Below are positions 1 to 5,351 of a stretch of 10,105 bases of DNA, in pieces. Position 1 is the first letter of the stretch. Every line of letters begins with the position of its first letter. The notes below the pieces were generated by a model. The model saw only the letters and a program-made list of their open reading frames with translations, ran no database searches and was not told the origin of the DNA. The DNA is taken from positions 1 to 10,105 of the forward strand of contig JBBQPM010000227.1 in NCBI GenBank assembly GCA_038217425.1, read 5' to 3'. A program made the translations under genes and the position numbers. Source of the stretch: JAIEPT01 sp038217425. Its GTDB lineage: Bacteria > Planctomycetota > Planctomycetia > Gemmatales > Gemmataceae.

Positions 1-21
1 AGCCTCCTTGCTACGGCATGT

Positions 22-82
22 CGTGGGGCACGTTTGTAACGTGCCGAGTCTGAAACACGGCACGTTACAAACGTGCCCCACG
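22..82. repeat. REPIN-like double hairpin 1 (GTGG type)
   Basis: A perfect inverted repeat with 25-bp arms (22-46 and 58-82) around an 11-nt centre. Each arm contains its own hairpin. The left arm is GTGG (23-26), GGCACGTT (27-34), TGT loop (35-37), AACGTGCC (38-45). The right arm is GGCACGTT (59-66), ACA (67-69), AACGTGCC (70-77), CCAC (78-81). The unit can therefore fold as one long stem or as two small hairpins. A tetranucleotide followed by a short palindrome, present as an inverted pair, is the known plan of REP sequences and REP doublets (REPINs), which are moved by RAYT transposases. No RAYT gene lies in the window. The REPIN assignment is inference from architecture. It sits upstream of the glycosyltransferase gene and could also act as a transcript-end hairpin for something further left. 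Confidence 0.8.
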
Positions 83-190
83 GAAGTCGCCGCCGCTTCT
101 GAGGAATCTTGCCAGAATTCACGATTTCGAGCAAGACCGCGCGACCCGTCTTGCTCTCGCCTGCGCCCTTTCGTTACCATGCCCCTTTGC

Positions 191-197
191 AAGGAGG
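191..197 (+). promoter_or_regulatory. Shine-Dalgarno site that fixes the glycosyltransferase start
   Basis: AAGGAGG, a full-strength ribosome-binding site, ends four bases before the GTG at 202. The open frame extends upstream to an ATG at 109, but that ATG has no ribosome site and its extra residues do not look like a GT-C N-terminus. GTG 202 is therefore preferred. Confidence 0.75.
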
Positions 198-201
198 CAA
201 C

Positions 202-1638
202 GTGAACGCCCTGGCCCTGCCGCAGCCGACCGCCGTCCGCTCCACGATCTGGCCCGACCGCGCCTTGCTCGGCGTCGTCTGTTTACTCCTTTTCTTCTAC
301 GGTTTGGACCGAGGCGATCTATTTCGCACGGAGAGTCTCCGCGCACTGGTCGCCCAGGAGATGCTCGCCAGCGGCAACTGGATCGTGCCGACGCTGGGCG
401 GGGCGCCGCTGGTCAGTAAGCCCCCGGGCATGTACGCCGCCATCGCGCTGTGCAGTTGGCCCGCGGGCGCCGTCAGCGAATGGTCGGCGCGTCTCCCGTC
501 GGCGCTGGCGGCCACGGGATGCGTTTTCCTGTTCGCCTGGCTCTTTCGGCAAGCACTGGGCCGAGGCGCCGGGCTGCTCGCGGGGCTGGTGCTGCCGATG
601 TCGTATCCCTGGCTCGATAAAGCCACGTCCGCCGAGATCGATCTGCTCCATCTTTTCTGGATCGTCGCCAGCCTCGTCTGCTTCTTTCGCGCGACGCAAG
701 ACCCGGGCGCGCGCGGCTGGTGGTTGACGGCGCTGCTCTGCGTGACGGCGGGGTTCCTCACCAAATGGACGGCGCCGATCTACTTCTACCTCACGGTCGT
801 TGCATATCTCACCTGGCAACGACGTCTTGGCATGCTATTCTCCTGGCAACATCTGACCGCCGCGACCCTCGCCCTCGCGCTGGCGTCGGCCTGGATCCTG
901 GCAGCTTCGAACCGGATCGGCTGGGACGCCTTCTGGACGACGATCGGTCAGGAATCCCTGCCGCGGTTTTCCCCCGGGCATCTCGTCGTTCCCTATCCCT
1001 GGCACGAATCGCTCTTGCATCCGTTCAAGATTCTCGCCGCCTCGCTCCCCTGGTCGGCGCTGGCCTGCTGGACGTTACGGCCCCGCTTCTACCGCGACAG
1101 CGACGAACCGACGCGATCATTACTCCTGCTGCTGCATTGTTGGGTCTGGCCCGGATTGCTCTTTTGGAGCCTGCCGAGCGAACACGCGACCCGGCACAGC
1201 TTTCCGCTTTTCCCCGGCATTCAGGGCCTGGCGGTGCTGGCACTTTGGCGTCTGCCCAACCACGTCAAATTATGGCGCGGCATCGGCATCGCGCTGGTCC
1301 TTTGGCTGACGTTGAAAATCGTGTTCGTCGAGATATTACTACCGCGCCGCACCGGCCCGCGCGACGTGCGCGGCAAAGCCGCCGCCCTGTCGGCCCTAGT
1401 CCCCGCGGGCGAAACGCTGCACTTCTGCCAGGTCAACATGAACGAGGGAATCCTGTTCTACTACGGCCGACCGCTGTTGCGACATCCCCATGTCGGCGAT
1501 ATCCCCGCGGGCTACGCATGGGTGACGGACGAAGCGAGGCAGCAGATCGAGGGCCGCGGCGAAACCCTTGGGACCGTGATCGATGAACTACATCGGCCGA
1601 CATGGGTGCTGTATTTTCGGCACCTGCGTACAGAATGA
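202..1638 (+). CDS. ArnT-like GT-C glycosyltransferase (PMT/GT39 superfamily), integral membrane
   Basis: Predicted polytopic membrane glycosyltransferase of 478 aa that would move a sugar from a lipid-linked donor to an acceptor on the outer face of the membrane. The first hydrophobic helix (about residues 21-33) is followed by the luminal loop characteristic of ArnT-like enzymes. That loop carries Asp36/Glu44, the EML-SGNW stretch (residues 53-60) and the VSKPPGMY motif (71-78), matching the family pattern in which KPP precedes the second helix. A second acidic pair, Glu145 and Asp147, sits at the start of a later helix as expected in this fold. Many hydrophobic segments continue to about residue 410, and the last 80 or so residues form a soluble tail. 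The length is close to that of other short bacterial members. The start is GTG 202 because of the AAGGAGG just upstream. The gene is monocistronic and converges on the kinase gene. The acceptor cannot be told from sequence; lipid A, a polyprenol-linked glycan and a protein are all possible. Confidence 0.85.
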   Translation: MNALALPQPTAVRSTIWPDRALLGVVCLLLFFYGLDRGDLFRTESLRALVAQEMLASGNWIVPTLGGAPLVSKPPGMYAAIALCSWPAGAVSEWSARLPSALAATGCVFLFAWLFRQALGRGAGLLAGLVLPMSYPWLDKATSAEIDLLHLFWIVASLVCFFRATQDPGARGWWLTALLCVTAGFLTKWTAPIYFYLTVVAYLTWQRRLGMLFSWQHLTAATLALALASAWILAASNRIGWDAFWTTIGQESLPRFSPGHLVVPYPWHESLLHPFKILAASLPWSALACWTLRPRFYRDSDEPTRSLLLLLHCWVWPGLLFWSLPSEHATRHSFPLFPGIQGLAVLALWRLPNHVKLWRGIGIALVLWLTLKIVFVEILLPRRTGPRDVRGKAAALSALVPAGETLHFCQVNMNEGILFYYGRPLLRHPHVGDIPAGYAWVTDEARQQIEGRGETLGTVIDELHRPTWVLYFRHLRTE

Positions 1639-1674
1639 GGACGAAATGCGGTCGGCTGAGGTAGCGATGTCGAC

Positions 1675-3345
1675 CTATTGTTCCAGGCTGAGAGTCACTT
1701 CCAATACGCCACGGACATCGCCGACCTTCCAGTCCTTTTTGCTCGAAAGGGGATGCGTGTTGTGGTACTGCACGCACGCTTTGAGCATCACGTCTGCAGC
1801 CGCGTAGCGAAGTGAAGGCCGACCCTCGATGATCTCAAAGCGGTAGAAAGGTTTCTCCGGGTGTTGGCGCACGGCCTGCAGAGCCAGGCGATCGAAGTCG
1901 TCCTTGGGTCCGTTATCGGTTTGCCAGGGGAAGGGATAGTCGCTGAATATGCGGGTGACGTGGCCGGTTTTTTTCCGGCCGACCCGCTGGGCCAGGTCGT
2001 TCATGAAGGTGGACCAATTGGGAATGGCCGTTTCCTGGGCTTGATTCTCGGAACCCTTCTGAATGCCGTGCCTCTCCAACCGACTGACGACGTCTTTCTC
2101 ATACACGTCGCGAAGCTCGCTGATGAAGAGGATGAAATTCCCCGCCTGCTTCAGGCGTTCTTGCTTGCGCTGCTCGATCAAGGATAGCCGATCTTCCTCG
2201 GCTTCACGCCATTGCGACCACACCCAGCCATAGGCGCTCGCCATCAGCAGACAGGTCAAGAAGATCACGGCAGCCTGAGCCGGATGGCGTTTCATCCACA
2301 TCCAGGCACGCTCGCTGGCGGAGACCGGCCGAGCCTTGATCGGTTTCCCCTGAAGGTAGCGATCCAGGTCGTCGGCCAAATCCTGGGCGGTGAGGTAACG
2401 TTTCTCCGGAGCTTTTTGCAGGCATTTCAGGCAAATGGTTTCCAGATCGCGCGGGATTCGAGGATTGTGAAGGCGGGGCGGCTCGGGCATCTGGTCGCGG
2501 ATCTTGGTCAAGGTCTCGCTAACGGTCTCGCCGTAAAGGGCCGGCTTGCCAGTCAGGAGTTGATAGAGAATCGTTCCGAGGGCGTAGATGTCGGTGGCGG
2601 GGCCGATTTTCTTGGATTGTCCCAGCGCCTGCTCGGGAGCCATGTTGGCCGGGGTGCCGAGAACTTCGCCGTCCTGGGTCTGGTTCTGCTGAGCGTTGAG
2701 GCGTTTGGCGAGGCCGAAATCGACGATCTTGGGGACGCCCGCGTCCGAGAAAAGGATGTTGGCGGGTTTGAGGTCGCGATGGATGATGCCGCGCTGATGG
2801 GCATAATGGATCGCCTGCGCCAGGGGCCGTAACATTTGGGCGGCTTCAACCGGAGCCGGGATGTCTTTTTCGAGACGTTCCTGCAGGGTTCCGCCCTCCA
2901 GCAACTCGATTGCCAGGAAAGGATTGCCGTCGCGCATGCCGACTTCGAAGACCTGGACGATATTCGGATGACGCATCTGGGCGACGGATTCGGCCTCGAT
3001 CTGGAAGCGAAGCCGGCCCTCGAGATTGGAGGAGTCGCTCCCTTGCACCATCTTGAGAGCGACGAGGCGGTTGAGGCCGATTTGCCGGGCCTTGTAAACG
3101 ACGCCCATGCCGCCGCGGCCCAGTACCTGAAGGATTTCGTAGTCGGTTGCGGCGGGAATCGGCACGGAGGGACTGGCGAAGGTCTGCCCGGTGTCGCGAT
3201 GTAAAGTGTCGCCAGCTACCTGGGTTGGGGCGAGCGCCTTCTTCAGAGGCGAGAGCGTGGCATCCGTGCTGTGGGTCGGATCGCCATCTGCCTCCGGTGT
3301 CGCGAGTCCAGTCGGGCCATTCGGAGAGACGCGTGAAATTTCCAT
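1675..3345 (-). CDS. Transmembrane Ser/Thr protein kinase with C-terminal Tll0287-like (DUF3365) sensor domain
   Basis: A 556-aa Hanks-type kinase. Visible motifs: glycine loop GRGGMG (76-81), ATP-anchoring Lys98 in VALK, catalytic loop HRDLKPAN (189-196) with Asp191, DFG (209-211), APE (236-238) and TDIYALG (251-257). All essential residues are intact, so it should be active. One hydrophobic helix (about 356-376) follows, then a coiled charged linker and a C-terminal domain ending in KDWKVGDVRGVLEV (537-550). That signature belongs to the Tll0287-like/DUF3365 family, usually an extracytoplasmic c-type haem sensor. With the kinase inside, the sensor lies outside, as haem c attachment requires. 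The haem motif is CVQYH (524-528): Tyr527 replaces the second Cys of CxxCH. ATG 3345 is chosen because the kinase fold begins about 70 residues later. The frame stays open to 3561, but that extension is Arg/His-rich and unlike coding sequence of the family. No ribosome site is visible before the ATG. The gene converges on the glycosyltransferase gene with a 36-bp gap. Confidence 0.88.
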   Translation of the reverse strand: MEISRVSPNGPTGLATPEADGDPTHSTDATLSPLKKALAPTQVAGDTLHRDTGQTFASPSVPIPAATDYEILQVLGRGGMGVVYKARQIGLNRLVALKMVQGSDSSNLEGRLRFQIEAESVAQMRHPNIVQVFEVGMRDGNPFLAIELLEGGTLQERLEKDIPAPVEAAQMLRPLAQAIHYAHQRGIIHRDLKPANILFSDAGVPKIVDFGLAKRLNAQQNQTQDGEVLGTPANMAPEQALGQSKKIGPATDIYALGTILYQLLTGKPALYGETVSETLTKIRDQMPEPPRLHNPRIPRDLETICLKCLQKAPEKRYLTAQDLADDLDRYLQGKPIKARPVSASERAWMWMKRHPAQAAVIFLTCLLMASAYGWVWSQWREAEEDRLSLIEQRKQERLKQAGNFILFISELRDVYEKDVVSRLERHGIQKGSENQAQETAIPNWSTFMNDLAQRVGRKKTGHVTRIFSDYPFPWQTDNGPKDDFDRLALQAVRQHPEKPFYRFEIIEGRPSLRYAAADVMLKACVQYHNTHPLSSKKDWKVGDVRGVLEVTLSLEQ

Positions 3346-3350
3346 GCCCC

Positions 3351-3358
3351 AGTCTAAC
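3351..3358 (-). promoter_or_regulatory. Candidate -10 box adjoining the kinase start (possible leaderless mRNA)
   Basis: On the minus strand, TAGACT (3351-3356) preceded by GT ends five bases before the kinase ATG, and a TG one base upstream of the hexamer could make it an extended -10. At this spacing transcription would begin at or next to the start codon, which would explain why no Shine-Dalgarno sequence is present. No matching -35 is visible. This is a weak, inferred call. Confidence 0.25.
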
Positions 3359-3554
3359 ACAGGATTTGAATTGGAATGGGGACCGCGGAGTAGATTTTCA
3401 TTCCGCCGCTCCCGCGCGTGGTCGATCGACCGTGCCGACTGCTTGCCAGCAGTTCGGGAAGGATGCGCTGCAAGGGCTCGGTAGCTGACCCAGCCAGCCG
3501 TCGGGAACCACGGCGGGCCTGATCTCGAATGGATGTTCGGCGCCGGCTCGTCGT

Positions 3555-3572
3555 GTGACATTGCGATGTCAC
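3555..3572. repeat. Small palindrome GTGACAT-N4-ATGTCAC
   Basis: Perfect 7-bp arms (3555-3561 and 3566-3572) around TGCG. It lies about 210 bp upstream of the kinase start and 117 bp beyond the stop of the STM3941-like gene. No T-run follows on either strand, so it is not a clear intrinsic terminator. A dimeric regulator could bind such a site. A 7-bp palindrome can also arise by chance in 10 kb. Confidence 0.3.
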
Positions 3573-3688
3573 GGAGACGTCAGTGAAACTCCCGATCTGA
3601 CCCATCCTGTGACGAGAAAAAAGTCGGAATTCGGTTTGCCTCGAAGGAACGTTCATCAACCTTTTGAGCCATGAGGCGAATAGGGATC

Positions 3689-4240
3689 TCAACCGGACGA
3701 CTTCGAGATCGGTACATCGGTGTAGCGACGGATGTCAGCCAGCACCTCGTCCACTGGCATCGGCAATGCCAGTTGCGTCACGTAGACGGGCGGGAAGCCT
3801 TGATCAATTGCCCGCGTGATAAGCCCCCGCCTCAGTCGCGGCCGGCGACTGAGGAGTTCATCGACGTTCTTCGGATAGATTCCGAGCAGCCATTGGCCGT
3901 TGCATCGAGCCTTTGCGAGGTGGTCGATCTCATCCCATTCGATCAGGCCACACCATATGGGCTCGATTCCCTCGCCGCTAATCGTCACGACCGGCCTGGG
4001 CGACACGAGCTGACGAAGGTTGAACAAAGCCCCGGCCGTGCCGCACAACAAGAAGAAACCGATCCCCAACCAGATGGCGGCGTGCAGACGGCCGGAAACC
4101 ACTTTGCTTTCCTCGATGCGATCCCGCAGGAACAGCAGGGCGAGGATCGGCACAAGGAGCATGGCGGCGCATGTCGCCAGGAGCACGAGCGTTTTCACCC
4201 GGCTTGGGTAAATGACCAGATGAGGCGGCTTCTTACGCAT
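3689..4240 (-). CDS. Small membrane protein, STM3941-like family, function unknown
   Basis: A 183-aa protein with two hydrophobic helices near the N-terminus (about residues 16-38 and 52-76), joined by a short charged loop. A soluble C-terminal domain contains the pattern ISGEGIEPIWCGLIEWDEID (87-106). Two helices followed by a beta-rich domain with a G-I ... I-W-x-E-I core is the layout of STM3941 family proteins, which resemble bacterial PH-like membrane proteins. No catalytic motif is visible and no function is assigned. No good Shine-Dalgarno sequence precedes ATG 4240. A six-codon frame (ATG at 4254, minus strand) overlaps the start, but its meaning is unclear. It lies upstream of the kinase gene on the same strand, though 343 bp apart, so co-transcription is uncertain. 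Confidence 0.65.
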   Translation of the reverse strand: MRKKPPHLVIYPSRVKTLVLLATCAAMLLVPILALLFLRDRIEESKVVSGRLHAAIWLGIGFFLLCGTAGALFNLRQLVSPRPVVTISGEGIEPIWCGLIEWDEIDHLAKARCNGQWLLGIYPKNVDELLSRRPRLRRGLITRAIDQGFPPVYVTQLALPMPVDEVLADIRRYTDVPISKSSG

Positions 4241-4384
4241 ACTGACTTGTCATTCCAGCCAGGATTTCCCGCCGCTGCACCGCATCTTTTTGTGAGTACA
4301 AATATCTGGGCGCACAATGCAAATCCGCAACAATATGCAGGGGTTGTCAAAGGGACGGAGTATCCATGAGCCACCTGGCAACGT

Positions 4385-4810
4385 TTACGCCTTGGCTTCG
4401 ATCTCGGCACGCAGGCGATCTTCTTGAGCCCGTAGCTCAGGCGTGAACTCTGCGCCGAAGTCGGCGGCCTCGAAGAGCGGGCGAATGTCGATATCGCTAT
4501 CCTCCATCATCGGATTGGGACAACGCTTAACCCACTCGATCGCCTCCGCCATCGACTTCACCTCCCAGAGCCAATACCCTGCGACCAGTTCCTTCGTCTC
4601 CGCGAAGGGGCCGTCGGTCACCGTGCGATTCTTGCCGGAGAAGTGTACGCGGACGGCGCTCGAACTGGGCTTCAGGCCCTCGCCGGCGAGCATGATGCCG
4701 GCCTTGACCAGGGCCTCGTTGTAGTTGCCCATTTCGGTCATGAGTTGTTGGCTCGGCATGACGCCGGCTTCGGAATCTTTGGTCGCTTTCACCATTACCA
4801 TGACTTTCAT
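4385..4810 (-). CDS. DGPF-motif (YCII-like) protein, second in the ECF42 cluster
   Basis: A 141-aa protein of the YCII-related/DGPF group, a ferredoxin-like alpha/beta barrel fold. The hallmark is TDGPFAETKELVAGYW (65-80), with DGPF at 66-69, followed by a helix rich in Ala and Glu (AEAIEWVKRCP) and a short strand IDIRPLFE (107-114). The last 25 residues form a charged helix with no motif. These proteins are found next to ECF42 sigma factors in many bacteria and are the presumed targets; their biochemical role is unknown. The ATG at 4810 has a strong AAGGAG seven bases upstream in the 24-bp gap after the preceding gene, so the two DGPF genes are almost certainly co-transcribed and co-regulated. 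Confidence 0.88.
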   Translation of the reverse strand: MKVMVMVKATKDSEAGVMPSQQLMTEMGNYNEALVKAGIMLAGEGLKPSSSAVRVHFSGKNRTVTDGPFAETKELVAGYWLWEVKSMAEAIEWVKRCPNPMMEDSDIDIRPLFEAADFGAEFTPELRAQEDRLRAEIEAKA

Positions 4811-4834
4811 CGCTTCTCTCCTTCGTGGGTTGAG

Positions 4835-5191
4835 TTAGTTGGACGGTAGACCGGGGATTTCCAGGACGGGGCGGACCTCGACGGTTCCTTTGCGGGCGCC
4901 GGGGATTCGGCCGGCGATCTGAATCGCTTCGTCGAGATCATTCGCCTCGATGAGGAAGAAACCGCCGAGCTGTTCGTGGGTCTCCGCGAACGGGCCGTCG
5001 GTGACGAACCGCTTGCCGTCGCGGATGCGGACGCTGGTTGCCGCGGCGACCGGCAGGAGCGGCGCAGCGCCCAGGTATTGCTTCTTGGCGTGCAGTTCGT
5101 GCGTGAGCCGGGTCGATTCCGCGAAGCAGCTTTCGCGCTCGCTGTCGGTCCAGGCGTTCTCGGGGGCGTAGATCAAAAGCATGTACTTCAT
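4835..5191 (-). CDS. DGPF-motif (YCII-like) protein, first in the ECF42 cluster
   Basis: A 118-aa YCII-family protein. It starts with MKYMLLIYAPENAW, the usual N-terminus of this group, and carries VTDGPFAETHEQLGGFF (63-79; DGPF at 65-68). The helix DLDEAIQIAGRIPGA (85-99) and the terminal strand VEVRPVLEIPG (104-114) follow. ATG 5191 is chosen over the frame's earlier ATG at 5224 because it matches the family N-terminus and has AGGA about ten bases upstream; the extra 11 residues would also run into the repeat at 5215-5276. It resembles the downstream DGPF protein only in the core motif, so the two are probably old paralogues. They may work together as a heterodimer or as two enzymes of one pathway, which is inference. 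Confidence 0.88.
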   Translation of the reverse strand: MKYMLLIYAPENAWTDSERESCFAESTRLTHELHAKKQYLGAAPLLPVAAATSVRIRDGKRFVTDGPFAETHEQLGGFFLIEANDLDEAIQIAGRIPGARKGTVEVRPVLEIPGLPSN

Positions 5192-5214
5192 AGCGTTCGT
5201 CCTTTCTGTATTCT

Positions 5215-5276
5215 CGTAGGGCAAGCGGCCTCGCTTGCCTTTTGGGGGGCGGGCAAGCGAGGCCGCTTGCCCTACG
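5215..5276. repeat. REPIN-like double hairpin 2 (GTAG type)
   Basis: A perfect inverted repeat with 25-bp arms (5215-5239 and 5252-5276) around a 12-nt G-rich centre. Pairing resumes for four more bases (5210-5213 with 5277-5280) past a one-base bulge. Each arm is itself a hairpin. The left arm is GTAG (5216-5219), GGCAAGCG (5220-5227), GCCT loop, CGCTTGCC (5232-5239); the right arm is the inverse, ending CTAC (5272-5275). GTAG before a short palindrome is the classic REP head, and an inverted pair is a REPIN. It sits between the sigma gene and the first DGPF gene and would be transcribed in the leader of the DGPF mRNA, ending 23 nt before the start codon. Confidence 0.85.
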
Positions 5277-5309
5277 GAATGTTCTGCCGAATTCGAGCTT
5301 CACAGAGTA

Positions 5310-5336
5310 GTCGTTTGGCCACGCCACGGATCGACA
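5310..5336 (-). promoter_or_regulatory. Candidate ECF42-dependent promoter for the DGPF genes
   Basis: On the minus strand TGTCGA (5331-5336) is followed by a 17-bp spacer and CGAC (5310-5313). From memory, the promoter signature reported for ECF42 in Streptomyces is TGTCGA at -35 and CG(A/T)C at -10. Hexamer, spacing and position agree: just past the sigma stop codon and upstream of the first DGPF gene. Transcription would begin near 5302-5306, giving a leader of roughly 110 nt that includes the double-hairpin repeat. TGTCGA alone could occur by chance; the combination is more telling. Confidence 0.55.
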
Positions 5337-5351
5337 CGGAAGAACTTTTTT

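Larger units (their letters stand above)
3346..3688. other. 343-bp non-coding stretch upstream of the kinase gene
   Basis: I see no convincing gene here on either strand. Frames are open but show no ribosome site and no family-like protein. It holds two small signals: a TAGACT box (3351-3356, minus strand) next to the kinase start, and a 7-bp inverted repeat (3555-3572). It most likely contains the kinase promoter and the untranslated 3' end of the STM3941-like transcript. Confidence 0.5.

Noticed and set aside
22..82. CRISPR or insertion-sequence end as explanation of the inverted repeat
   Set aside because: There is a single copy with no regular spacers, no cas genes, no transposase and no target-site duplication visible; the nested hairpin plan fits REP doublets better.
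720..1586. 288-codon open frame on the + strand overlapping the glycosyltransferase
   Set aside because: It is a different-frame shadow of the gene at 202-1638; the protein is Arg/Pro/Ala-rich without any domain.
3346..3561. 72-residue N-terminal extension of the kinase
   Set aside because: Its composition (Arg, His, Ser, Pro) is unlike the family, there is no ribosome site at 3561, and a 70-residue linker before the kinase fold is already present from ATG 3345. Kept only as an alternative.
4345..4350. Perfect TTGACA on the minus strand upstream of the STM3941-like gene
   Set aside because: No acceptable -10 hexamer occurs 16-18 bp downstream, so a promoter cannot be supported.
3671..4369. 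232-codon open frame on the + strand opposite the STM3941-like gene
   Set aside because: The minus-strand protein has clear membrane helices and family pattern; the plus-strand product has no domain and no ribosome site.
4427..4445. GTAGCTCAG resembling the D-arm of a tRNA
   Set aside because: It lies inside the downstream DGPF coding sequence, and no acceptor stem, anticodon arm or TTC arm can be built around it.
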